Shown piece after piece: positions 25,855 to 35,869 of a stretch of DNA of 64,000 nucleotides. Origin of the DNA: Phycomyces nitens (taxonomy: Eukaryota > Mucoromycota > Mucoromycetes > Mucorales > Phycomycetaceae); the NCBI GenBank assembly GCA_022702545.1, contig JAHRBC010000003.1, forward strand, positions 3,658,001-3,722,000, given 5' to 3'. The position numbers and the translations under genes were made by a program. The notes under the pieces are model-generated. The model saw only the letters and a program-made list of their open reading frames with translations, did no database searches and was not told the DNA's origin. The first letter of the stretch is position 1, and each line of letters starts with the position of its first letter.

Positions 25855-26729
25855 ATGTCAGATTTCAAACAGCAACTGGAAGTATTCAGCTCAAAGGCCG
25901 AAGATATTGTTGACCGAATTGGCCAGCCTGTCAAACCCTATATTCCTGTCATTGCCCGCTTCCTCATCGTCGCCACTTTCCTCGAAGACACTCTGCGCAT
26001 TGTTATGCAATGGTCTGAGCAGGTTGTGTTTATGGAGCAGTCCCGGCACTTCCCTACCGGTATCAGCCACATATTCCTTGCCCTTAATGTGATTGTAAGT
26101 GACAACTACATGCAGAACTAGGTATTCATTACCTCGTATAGGTCATGTTGGCAGGTTCTTCTCTAGTGATTGCAAAGAAGCATCAAGATTACGCAATCTA
26201 CGGTCTGATGGGTGTAGTAGTGGCTCAAGCATTTGGTTATGGCTTGATTTTCAACCTCTCGTTTTTCTTGCGTAACCTCTCGGTCTTGGGTGGCCTTATC
26301 ATGGTCTTGTCAGACTCCTTGAACAAGCGTAAACAGATGTTTGCTGCTCTCCCCCAGATATCCGAAAACAACCGTCGTACCTATCTTCAGTTGGCAGGTC
26401 GCATTCTCTTGATCTTCCTCTTCATTGGCTCGGCATTCCACGGTGACTGGTCTTTCACCCGCGTCCTTGTCTCGGCTTTTGGTCTGATTGCATGTGTCAT
26501 GGTAGCTGTGGGGTTCAAGGCCAAGTGGTCTGCAATGTTCCTTGTCTTGTTCTTGTCAATCCTCAATGTGGCTATCAACAACTTTTGGTCTGTGCAACAC
26601 AGCTACTTTAAGCGTGATTTCTTAAAGTACGACTTTTTCCAAACATTGTCGACTGTTGGTGGTTTCTTGCTCTTGGTCAGCACTGGTCCTGGAGGCTACT
26701 CAATCGATGAAAAGAAAAAGGCATTCTAA
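25855..26729 (+). CDS. ERV29: SURF4/Erv29 family ER cargo receptor
   Basis: Multi-span receptor that loads soluble secretory proteins (in yeast, glycosylated pro-alpha factor and CPY) into COPII vesicles at the ER and is returned by COPI. Two exons: 25855-26094 and 26142-26729, 275 residues, against about 270 for SURF4. The N-terminus is soluble, followed by at least six hydrophobic helices. 'FLEDTLRIVMQWSEQ' and 'LSVLGGLIMVLSDS' are typical SURF4 segments. The C-terminus ends in KKAF, a di-lysine KKxx retrieval signal at positions -4 and -3. The only intron is 47 nt. Start chosen at the first Met after the CT-rich leader. Confidence 0.95.
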
Positions 26730-28575
26730 AAAAAATGGGACACTTGTCTATACATATTAAAAAAAAAAGTCAGGAAATAGTATAGGGGAGATGTACAAAT
26801 GTATATTCTGTTTCTTGTTTCATGTTTTTGCATTTCATACCTATATCCTTATTTTAATAGTGGATTTAGTAACATAAAGTAAAGTAAGCCTGGGCTTGTG
26901 AATCAATATTATTTTATTACCAGTATTATGATGTGTTGGCTATAATTTTCATTGTATGTATATATATATGGCTATTATAGAATATTTGGTATTTTGAACA
27001 ATCATTGTAAATTAAACCATGCAACGTGAAAGATATATATATATTTATGTATATACATATATATGGTTTGTTGAATATTGTTAAATATCAGGTCTTATTT
27101 ATCAGTATTTTAATACTCTTAACAATCAAAAGTGTCTCTATACAAAGCACATTTCAATTGCAAAATGTCGAAATATTTTGAGCATCAGAATAGTGCGAGG
27201 AGAATCAATATAGACCCACCTATCTTGTACTCCATAGTAGATAACTGTCGATTATATATATATCTCTAGTTTTTGTGTAAATGTCTCTAATCCAAAAAGG
27301 ATAAAAATTCCTTATTATTCAAAGACAAGCGTTTTATCAACATACGTGTTGACACCAAACTCGATATAATTTAATACAAAAAAAATCTTGATATAATCTA
27401 GAGATGTATATATTTTTGGGACTTGGTCCAAAAGCATAATCTTGTCACTCTATTGCGTACACAGAGGGTGAATATAGTTTTATTTTATTAAAATACATAG
27501 TGATCGACATATATACGGCCAAATATTGATCATCAGTTACAGTATCCTGATCAATTGGTAAACACTGCTTTATACAGCCATTACTCGCCCAAAGCTATGT
27601 GGGTCTCTCTACAAGATATCTATGTATTTTTGTCAAAAAGACAGGCTCAGTTTGATAGCTAATGGCTAGTGGCTAATGGCTAGAGGGTTGTATGTCTGGT
27701 CAAGTCTGGATTTATGGTATAGGACAATTAGTTTTACCCCATCTGTAATTTGTAGATCCGGGGGGGAAACAAGGGAAAACATATTACGCTGAAAAGATTA
27801 GAAAACGTTTGGTGATTGTGGGCTACTTGCAAACTAATACTGGTCTTTTCAGAGTGCTTGAATAACAATCGAGTGTGTGTGTGTGTAAAGGGCTATAGAG
27901 AATTGGGCTATAGACCATAGGACATGTATGATGGACAATACCAAGGAATAAAAAGCATGTGGATCCTGAATTTAGTACAACAATTTGCCAGTAGGATTGC
28001 TACACGTTGGATATACTTATTAGCTCTAATATATGTTCAAACTGCATACATTTATTATTTTATTCTAGAAAATATTGTTCAATCATGTACTTTTTCGTAA
28101 TTGTGAATAGAACAAGGATCCTTGGTGACCAAATAGTTACATTCCCGGGGTTTAGTCAAGAATAAAAATATATATAAATCTTTTAGCAATACTACAATTG
28201 GTGTACAAAGATGCTCATCAAATGAATCAAACTAGATCTGATACATATAATAACCTTAATGGCACATAATTGGTAACAATTTGTACCATGGAAACCACAG
28301 ATGAGTCTCATCACTAGCCTCAAAAGAGCTTTATTAATAAGATATAGGCCATCCTGGTTTAGATTTTGCAAACAAGAGAGATCTTTAGACCCTTTTTCTT
28401 CTTATTCTTATTCTTATCAGCCTAGTCTCTAATTAAACCGAGGTTGCTGTAATAGAATGTTTTAATATGCATCTTTATTCTTACACCTCTTGGCGCCAGA
28501 CAATTGTCAATCTTTCTGCGGGGGACTCTTCAAGATCTCTAGCCTTCTACTAACATTCTGGCCTTAATCAAAAGT
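26730..28575. other. AT-rich intergenic spacer with microsatellites
   Basis: About 1.85 kb of AT-rich DNA with several short ATATAT runs (26957, 27031-27064, 27252-27264), a GT run near 27874-27886, and imperfect repeats of GCTAATGGCTAG near 27657-27685. No coding signal was recognised on either strand. Confidence 0.55.
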
Positions 28576-28971
28576 TTACTTTATACGCTTGGGCTTTTTC
28601 TTTGGACATTGATGCTTCAGACTGTGGAGATATTTGCGAACTGTTGATGGACTGATCCGAGTGCCATTTGCATTTTCAATATCCCGGGTTATCTCGGCTA
28701 GTGTGAGATGGCTGTCCTTTGCAGCAAACATCTTTAGATGACGTTGTGCTCGGGGAGATAGCTTCTTGTGGGAATTATTATGCGGCTTCTCTTTATATGT
28801 CCCCTCTATCTCGTATTTTCTAATGATACGGTTCACAGTAGATTGGGGCACTCTTTCCAAACGAGAGATTTCGTGTGAGCTTCGGCCTTCCTTATGTCTC
28901 CCAATCAAAACTCCCTTTTTAAAGTCTGAACACTTGTGGTACTTTTTGTGATTTTCATTGTTTTCTGGCAT
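28576..28971 (-). CDS. Tc1/mariner-type transposase DNA-binding domain, lacking the catalytic domain
   Basis: An intact minus-strand ORF of about 131 residues, counted from the second Met (28971); an upstream in-frame Met exists at 29028. It contains two helix-turn-helix units in the order seen in Tc1-like transposases. The first is 'GRHKEGRSSHEISRLERVPQ', continuing into 'STVNRIIRKYE'; the second is around 'LTLAEITRDIE...ISPSTVRKYLHSL'. A basic tail (KKKPKRIK) then reaches the stop, where the DDE catalytic domain would normally begin. No catalytic Asp and no stop or frameshift appear within the HTH part. Either a 3'-truncated transposon or a retained DNA-binding protein. It lies head to head with Ykt6, 318 bases away. 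Confidence 0.72.
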   Translation of the reverse strand: MPENNENHKKYHKCSDFKKGVLIGRHKEGRSSHEISRLERVPQSTVNRIIRKYEIEGTYKEKPHNNSHKKLSPRAQRHLKMFAAKDSHLTLAEITRDIENANGTRISPSTVRKYLHSLKHQCPKKKPKRIK

Positions 28972-29289
28972 TCTGGTGAAAAGAAGGAAGCCAAAAAAAA
29001 ATATGGCAGCGTTGCATAAAGCACACACACACGGTGTGTCGGATATCTAATTCTGGCTGTCTTGGCCACTAATAATACTCTTACCTTTTATGATACATTG
29101 CATTTATCCATAATAGGCAAGTTACGTAACAGCGTAAAACCAATGGTCAAATTGCTAAATACACAACACACAATTGTCACGTGATTGCTTCCCTAAACGA
29201 CCTATTTCCTTTTCATGCCAGTCAGCCATCCTTTTTTTTTTTAAAAAAAAAAAATATCTCTTTGTCTTATAAAGGAAACGACTAGAAAG

Positions 29290-30079
29290 ATGAAGATCTT
29301 TGGAATTCTCGTATTAAAGAAAGATGGCGACAAGGCCAACATCATTGCATCCCATTATGACTTGTCAAGTTTTGGATTCTTTCAACGCGGCAGGTACAAA
29401 CCAGTTATTTCTTTTGGTAGTTTTACTCACAAGGAGTCCAAAAGTGTACAGGAATTCATGAATTTTTCATCGGTTACTATCGGTGAACGCACACTTCCCG
29501 GAAAACGACAGAGTGTCGAAGGAGATAGTAAGCCAGTTGGAGCATCTGTGAATTCACTTGCTAACCGGCCCAAATGGTAATCATTAGACAATGTGGCCCA
29601 TGTGTATAGTCATCCTCAGGGTATAGTTGGTGTGGTAATGTCAGATAAAGATTATCCATCGCGTGTTGCATTCTCGCTCTTGAACCGAGTTACCGATGAA
29701 TTTCTGGTGAAATACCCGAATGCCACAGAGCCAGTAAACTACACCGAACTGGAAGGCTACGTGGCTCGATACCAGGACCCTAAAGAGGCCGATCCTTTGA
29801 TGAAGGTTCAAAATGAGTTGGACGAGACTACAGAAATTATGGTATAGATAATCGTGGGAGGTCTTTAGTGAAACGATTACTAACAATCACTTGCAGCGCC
29901 AAACCATTGACTCTGTCTTGAAACGTGGTGAAAAGGTACAAAATTGGTTCTTGGAGTGTTTGCTAACCCATGGTTGATAGCTTGACTCGTTGGTGGATCG
30001 TTCAGAGGCATTATCTAGCCAGTCAAAGATGTTTTACAAGTCTGCCAAGAAGACCAATGCTTGTTGCGTGGTGATGTAA
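29290..30079 (+). CDS. YKT6: R-SNARE Ykt6
   Basis: Lipid-anchored SNARE for ER-Golgi, intra-Golgi, vacuolar and autophagosomal fusion. Five exons: 29290-29393, 29445-29527, 29588-29841, 29897-29935 and 29981-30079, giving 192 residues (yeast has 200). Residues 1 to about 125 form a longin domain ('FFQRGSVQEFM'). The SNARE helix has the zero-layer Arg in '[19 protein letters not shown]'. The C-terminus is CCVVM: the last four residues form a farnesylation CaaX box and the preceding Cys is the palmitoylation site, so the protein needs no transmembrane helix. Acceptors were chosen where they rebuild the longin frame, notably 'AAAAG|T' before SVQEF. Confidence 0.95.
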
Positions 30080-30183
30080 AAAGACAGTCAAGAGAATGAA
30101 AAATATCTTGCAACTTCTTTGACTCCCAGCCCAGAACTCTCTTTATATATATTTATACACATATTTCCAATAAACCGGTCAAT

Positions 30184-30226
30184 TTTATTTTATTTTATTT
30201 TTATTTCTCTTTCTCTTTTATTTTAC
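30184..30226. repeat. TTTTA-rich tract between Ykt6 and the ANK-FYVE-RING gene
   Basis: Tandem TTTTA units followed by a CT-rich segment, 40-80 bases before the next start codon. Possibly the 3' processing region of Ykt6 combined with the next gene's promoter. Confidence 0.6.
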
Positions 30227-30267
30227 TTTGAGTAGCACTAGCCATATTAAACAAACCAAGAAGAAAG

Positions 30268-32120
30268 ATGCCCCATGTCGATGTTGCCACTGCCGCTGCC
30301 AATGGCGAGCTGAGATGCCTAACAGAGCTGATGCGTCATGGAAGCTTAGCAGATACTGCTTCTGCATTAACTGGCCTGAGACCATTGCACCGGGCAGCAT
30401 TCCGAGGCCATTTAGATGTGGTCCAGTATCTCATCAGCGAGGCTGGATGTTTAGTGGACAGTGTAGACAAAGAAGGCGAAGTAAGACAACCATCGACGAG
30501 TGTCTCATCTCTCATTCGTGCAGACGGCGTTGCTCAAGGCAGCGTATGCAGGACATTGGCCAGTTGTTGAATACCTGGTGCGTGAGGCCAAGGCAGATAT
30601 TCATCATCAGGACCATGATCGATGGACAGTCTTGCATAATGCATGTTCAAGTGGTCATGGTCTCATGGTTGAGTTCCTTGTAGAACGCGGCGCAGATGTG
30701 AATATGCCAAACCGTATGGGCCATACTCCGTTAAGTATGTGTGGTCAACAGAATTAAGGCTATAGCTTATTATTGAATGTATCTAGTCAATGCTGCCTCT
30801 AGAGGACATGTGAACATTGTAGAGTATCTATTGGAAAAAGCCAAGGCCAATCCCTTGTGGGTGAATCTATCAGGGGAAACTGCATACGATGCCGCAGCCA
30901 CAGCACGTCATTTCTATCTGTGTGAGATACTTGAGCGGAATGAAAAAGAATGGTGGACAGGAAGTAGAGCAAGTGATGGTGCGTTTGATGTACGTCAGTG
31001 GCATCGACTGGTGCCCGTGATTCTGTATGAGAATCAGCGGGCGCAGACTTCCTTGATGGGCCTAGGGAAGCCTGTGTTTTCAGTGACTGCTCTTCACAGA
31101 CTGGACAAATGTGGACCGTGGAGTGTACCGGGTGGTGGCCCACAAGATCCCGGACAAGTGGAGGTTCCGACCGGGTGGCGATGGGCAATGGCGGAGTGGG
31201 AAGTAGACCGATCGAAGCCGCGGGTGGATAAAGAGGGATGGGAGTACGCCCGGACATTTGGGGCCTCTGATTGGTCAGCACAAGAGCCGTCGTCAGGAAC
31301 GCACTGGGTCAGACGGCGACGGTGGGCACGCATGATGAACCGGCTGGATATGGATCGACAAGACTCTGAGCCAGAGGAATGTCCCCACCCATCCCCCGCA
31401 CCACAAAGGTGGCAAAAAGACGAAGAAGCACCAGAGTGCAGCTGCTGTGGACGAGGATTTGGGTTCTTTTTGCGGAAACACCACTGCCGGTGAGTATTTA
31501 TTATTGGATTGGATTCGTATAGAATATATATAAATATATATAAATATAGAAAGTGACTAATATTCAGTCTATATTAGCCAATGTGGGATGATTGTGTGCG
31601 ATGGATGTTCTGGACAAAGATGGCCTCTAAGCAGCCCTGTGCAGGTCCCCTATGGCTCGCTGGCCAGCAAATCCAAAGGGGCATTGCAGCGGGTATGTGA
31701 TCGGTGCACATTAAGGCGTCAGAGTGTGCTGGTGGACTGTCCGGTGTGTGAGAATTCGCTGTATGGACTTGGGAGGGAGGAGAGAGAAAGGCATCTAGAG
31801 GACTGTCTGGCCACTGCCCATGGACCGAAGCCTGGAGAGCATGTAGGCAAGTAGTTGTAGAGTATGAGAAAAAAGACAATTAAATGGCTCTATATAGTCT
31901 ATTGCCTCGAAGGTGGCCCATTGGTGGGAGAAGAGTGCGTGATCTGCCTAGAGGAGTTTGCAGTGGGTAAATAAGCTACTAAATGCGTCAATCAGACATG
32001 CGATAAACGCTTCATCTTCTAGGTGACACAGTAGCCAGGCTGAGTTGCCTGTGTTCCTATCATCGGCACTGCATTCACGACTGGTTTGCGGTTACGCTTG
32101 CCTGCCCAGTCCACGCCTAA
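30268..32120 (+). CDS. Ankyrin-DysF-FYVE-RING protein, probable endosomal E3 ubiquitin ligase
   Basis: Six exons: 30268-30480, 30524-30734, 30787-31489, 31578-31846, 31898-31966 and 32023-32120, giving about 520 residues. Domains in order: four ankyrin repeats (about 1-180: 'GLRPLHRAAFRGHLDVVQYL', 'TALLKAAYAGHWPVVEYL', 'WTVLHNACSSGHGLMVEFL', 'NAASRGHVNIVEYLLEKA'); a DysF peroxin/dysferlin domain (about 205-350: 'ILYENQRA', 'GWRWAMAEWEVD', 'KEGWEYA', 'RRRRWARM'); a FYVE finger (CSCCGRGF...RKHHCRQCGMIVC); and a C-terminal RING-H2 (CVICLEEF...CLCSYHRHCIHDWF...CPVH). FYVE implies PI3P on endosomes, and RING implies E2-dependent ubiquitin transfer. The C-terminal FYVE-RING pair resembles Pib1-like ligases. 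The intron after exon 4 uses a GC donor (GTAG|GCAAGT), the only one that joins FYVE to RING in frame. Confidence 0.88.
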
Positions 32121-32227
32121 TCTCCATATGGCTCAGAGTGAGGGCATTCCCACCAAATAATTGTATAGCATTTTATGCCTATTGCGTCACAAACCAAACC
32201 AACTTGCTCAATTCCCCCAATCACCTC

Positions 32228-32300
32228 TCCTTTCTCTTTCTTCTTCTTCTTCTCTTTCTTCTTCTCTTTCTTCTCTCTTTCTCTCTCTTTGTTTGTTCTT
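32228..32300 (+). promoter_or_regulatory. TTC/CT pyrimidine tract upstream of the kinase
   Basis: About 70 bases of nearly pure pyrimidine built from TTC and TTTCTC units, 220 bases before the kinase ATG. Like the tract before Cdc24, it probably belongs to the promoter or leader. Its reverse strand gives a Lys/Glu-rich low-complexity ORF that is not a gene. Confidence 0.45.
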
Positions 32301-32522
32301 TGTTTGTACAATAGTATCCTTATCACTTGGCAAATGATGACTGCCTTTCAGTAGGTCATCTCTGCTCAACCAAATCTCATCCCATCAAAAAAAATCCCAT
32401 TCGCTTGCTTCTTTACAAGCCTACCTGATCGCCCTCCCTTCTAAGCCATGTCTGTTTCCCCCATCGTATCTTGCCCGTTGGCACATCTCTGAATCCCACA
32501 CCTAATTATTTCTCCCTTACCA

Positions 32523-33662
32523 ATGACTCCCGACGTTTCTGTTCTGATGCTCGACCGGATCATCGACGGCAATTACCAACTACTCGAGGAACTCGGCCGA
32601 GGCTCCTACGGCTGTCTCTTCCTCGGACAATCTCTCGACACAAACCAATACGTAGCCGTCAAGGTCCTCAGCAAAGCAGGCCTCGACACAAACCAACGCT
32701 CTCTCCAACAACTCGAAATCGATATTCAATCATCCCTCCACCACCCCTATTTGCTCTCTATCCACCAAACAACCCAAGACGAAGACCATATATTTATGGT
32801 AATGGAACTCTGTGACCAAGGCGACCTCTTTGACTTTGTTATCCGCGACTCCCTCAAGCTCCGGGACCAAGGCCTCATCAAGACTCTTTTTGGCCAGATC
32901 CTCCAAGCAATCGAACACATGCACGCCAACCACGTATACCACCGTGACATCAAACTTGAAAACATTCTCCTCAAATGCGATGATGATGATCAATATACCT
33001 GCAAAGTAGCCGACTTTGGTCTTGCTACTCGTGAACGCTTTTCTCTTGAATTCGGTTGCGGCTCAACCACTTACCTCGGCCCCGAACACTTTGACGATGA
33101 AGACAACGATGACAGAGACGCAGAAGAGTTTGTGCCCTATGATGTAGCTGCTTCTGACTGCTGGAGTCTCGGAATCCTCTTGATTGCCTTGATGTTTGGG
33201 CGCAACCCATGGGAAGAAGCAACTACAATCGACCCTTCCTATGCAGAATATATCCGTGACCCTCTTGTACTTGCCCATCTCTTTCCATCGCTGTCCAATG
33301 GCTGCCTTGAGTTCCTAGTTTCTGCCCTCGCCATTCGCCCCCAGGACCGTCCCTCGGTCAGTGCAATGCGAGTGCAGTTTATGGCTCTTGACAATCTGTT
33401 CGAGGAAGAAGAATGCGACGACGACCTTTCGCCAATCACAATCCCCACCGTCCTCAAGACCCAAAAGGCAAGCTTTGACTCGGCTGTCTTTAGCGGTGGT
33501 GCAGGCTATGCGAGTGGATCGTGGTCAGACATGGTTGACGAGGAGAGTGAGCCCCTGGACTATGATCCTTTTGAGAGTCCACTCGCCAGCTCATGTACAT
33601 CACTTGAAGAAGACACCGACATGTTTATCCACAGCCAGGAAAAGGAGTCTTGGTGGCTATGA
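32523..33662 (+). CDS. Ran1/Pat1-like serine/threonine protein kinase
   Basis: Single-exon gene of 379 residues. Kinase landmarks: Gly loop 'LGRGSYGCLFLG' (about 24-35), ATP-binding Lys47 in VAVKVL, catalytic loop 'YHRDIKLENIL' (about 139-149), DFG at 164-166, activation segment 'FGCGSTTYLGPE' and 'DCWSLGILL'. The GCGST...PE activation segment and single-domain size are typical of the fungal Ran1/Pat1-Sks1-Vhs1 group, which links nutrients to meiosis and growth. Two oddities: the APE motif reads GPE, and an acidic insert rich in Asp/Glu (about 191-202) follows it. The C-terminal 85 residues are acidic and Ser-rich. The gene has higher GC and more C-ending codons than its neighbours. It is convergent with the MFS gene downstream. 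Confidence 0.92.
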   Translation: MTPDVSVLMLDRIIDGNYQLLEELGRGSYGCLFLGQSLDTNQYVAVKVLSKAGLDTNQRSLQQLEIDIQSSLHHPYLLSIHQTTQDEDHIFMVMELCDQGDLFDFVIRDSLKLRDQGLIKTLFGQILQAIEHMHANHVYHRDIKLENILLKCDDDDQYTCKVADFGLATRERFSLEFGCGSTTYLGPEHFDDEDNDDRDAEEFVPYDVAASDCWSLGILLIALMFGRNPWEEATTIDPSYAEYIRDPLVLAHLFPSLSNGCLEFLVSALAIRPQDRPSVSAMRVQFMALDNLFEEEECDDDLSPITIPTVLKTQKASFDSAVFSGGAGYASGSWSDMVDEESEPLDYDPFESPLASSCTSLEEDTDMFIHSQEKESWWL

Positions 33663-33831
33663 TCAAGATGCCATACGACACGATTCCCTTTATGATCCAC
33701 AACCCTTTTTTAACCCTTTCCATTCCTTCAACCCCCTCCCCACTCATTCCCAAATCTTTTGTATTGATCCCATTCATCAACAATAAAGAAAAAGAAAGAA
33801 ACAAGATGATGAATTAAGTGTGTATTTAGCA

Positions 33832-33851
33832 TAGTATAGTATAGTATAGTA
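33832..33851. repeat. TATAG pentanucleotide repeat between convergent genes
   Basis: Four TATAG units lie just after the MFS stop codon, read on the minus strand, in the 192-base gap between the kinase and the transporter. Confidence 0.8.
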
Positions 33852-33854
33852 AAT

Positions 33855-35653
33855 CTACTGGGCCAGTTTGTCTTCGTACCCACTCCAGCGCCTAAGACGC
33901 TCGCCATAGATGGCCAAAATGGCCAACAATGCCATGGAAAACACCGTCAGGCCAGCCAGAAACACAGTTGTCCAGCCTGGACCAATTGCAGCTACCATGG
34001 GGTTGGCAGCCAAGGTAAGAATGCAAGCCATGGCTTGGCGGAAAAGGGTTGCAGCAGCAGAGGCAGATGCACCTTGACCTGGCATGGCATCCACAAGGTA
34101 AGCAGACGTGGCAGCCATGACTTGATTCATTCCGAATGTCTGGATGCCAAAGGCAACGATGCAGGCCCAGACAGACCCCTTTGTCTGGGCCATCCAGCCA
34201 AACAGCAGTTGGCCAAATGGAACCAGTATAAACCCACCTGGCCAGCAGTTGGCCGTCAGTCTGTCTTCTACCACCGCACGCCCCCCACGGCTGGCCCTTG
34301 CCCGTAGGAGTAGCCGATCGGATAAATAGCCTCCAACCACTGAGCCGATTGCATTTCCTAGACCAGCGCCTGTATAACTGAGACCTAGGGGATGAATTTG
34401 AGCTAACGATCAAGGTCAAGGTCAAGGTCATGGTCTCGTACCTGTCTGCCAGGCAGAGAATCCATAATTGTCTTCATAGATCTTTGGGATGATGGTTTCA
34501 ATTGCAAACATTCCACCAAACATGACACCACCCGTAAAGGACGCAATAAATACAAACGGGTGCCTTAACATCAAAAAGGGATCAATTGGGTTGAGTGCCT
34601 TTTTCCTGGGGAGTTCTACAAGAGTCGCACTCTTTGCCTCTGATATTTCGTCAATATGATCGAATTTTGAATTGTCTCTATAGGTCTCGTTCAAAAACAG
34701 GAAGCAGAGGATAAAGATCACCACGCCCAGTGCAAAACAGAACCAAAATGTTGCACGCCATGATACGGCGCTCATACTTAGGAATCCACCGACAATTGGG
34801 CCTAAATCAAGAAACACACACAGATATATATATAATCAGTTACTATCTAGGCTGGGATTTCATTTGGCGGCTTACCCAACAGTGGCCCAATAAACATGCC
34901 AAAAAAGTATTTTCCAAACGCTGATCCGCGTTCTTCTAGCTCATACAGATCCTAAGAGTGAACATTACATTAACAATGTTGTTTAAACAAAAAGATTTGA
35001 TATATATATATATATATATAATTATATATTAATTCAAGATCAACTTACTGCAATCATGCCTAAGAAATAACATTGGGTTACAGACACTCTTGTGGCCAGT
35101 TTCAAGGTGGTTTCTTACCTGCACCAACTGCTTGTCCGCAAGAAGCACCTACGGCCTGTAGACATCTTAGGACAACCAGAGCCCAGATGTTTTGCACAAA
35201 GGCCATTCCCAATGAAGCAGCTGAAAATACGACCATTGATAATAGGTTTGGCAATCGACGGATATGGTAGTGATCCGAAGCCGAAGCCCAGAATACAGGT
35301 GCAATTCCTGTAAATAGGGCAAACAATGCTGCAGTCAGGGTGATTGCAATCGGCGGTGCATCCAGATCAGCCGTGATTCCAGGAACACCTAGTAGACTTG
35401 TAAGCTTGTCTTTATTCTTCTTCTTCTCTTATATATATATGGCATTGTTCTGCTTACCTGGAAAATATATTAAACTAGCAAATCCTGCTGACGTGGCCAA
35501 AAGTGAGATGCAGACTAGATTGATATTCTTTTTCTTGTCTGACATGACACGTGGGTCAATGTCGACAGCTGGATGAAGCACAAATCGCCAATTGAGATGT
35601 GCAGTTGGCATTATAATATTACAGAAATCAGGAATCCAATTCTTCCTTTCCAA
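33855..35653 (-). CDS. Major facilitator (DHA1-type) transporter, paralogue 1
   Basis: Drug:H+ antiporter-family membrane transporter, probably at the plasma membrane; substrate unknown. Six exons on the minus strand: 35653-35458, 35388-35119, 35059-35049, 34951-34876, 34801-34442 and 34384-33855, about 480 residues. 'SDHYHIRRLPNLLSM' is the motif A region between TM2 and TM3, 'LRCLQAVGASCGQAVGAG' is TM4 motif C-like, and a central loop separates two six-helix halves. The third exon is only 11 nt and encodes G-M-I-A. The same intron positions and the same 11-nt exon occur in the paralogue at 54193. A later in-frame Met (35611) could be the real start. Intron 5 holds tandem GGTCAA units. Confidence 0.9.
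35000..35021. repeat. TA dinucleotide repeat in MFS intron
   Basis: About ten TA units in the intron after the 11-nt exon of the minus-strand transporter. Confidence 0.85.
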
Positions 35654-35869
35654 AGAGTATTATAGATATTATAGATATTAAATATATAAATATATTGGTT
35701 TGATAAGAGAAGAGAAATATACATTTATCCCGAAATAGAGAATTCAAAGATGTTTTCCGAGTAAGCCATAAAAATAAATTATATATATAAAAAAAAGTTT
35801 CTTACACATTGATTTCCATCTCAATAAATACACAAATACACATATATATATATTTAATGGAATACAGGC

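Noticed and set aside
32730..33457. Several minus-strand ORFs antisense to the kinase gene
   Set aside because: They mirror the codon structure of the kinase. No independent motifs.
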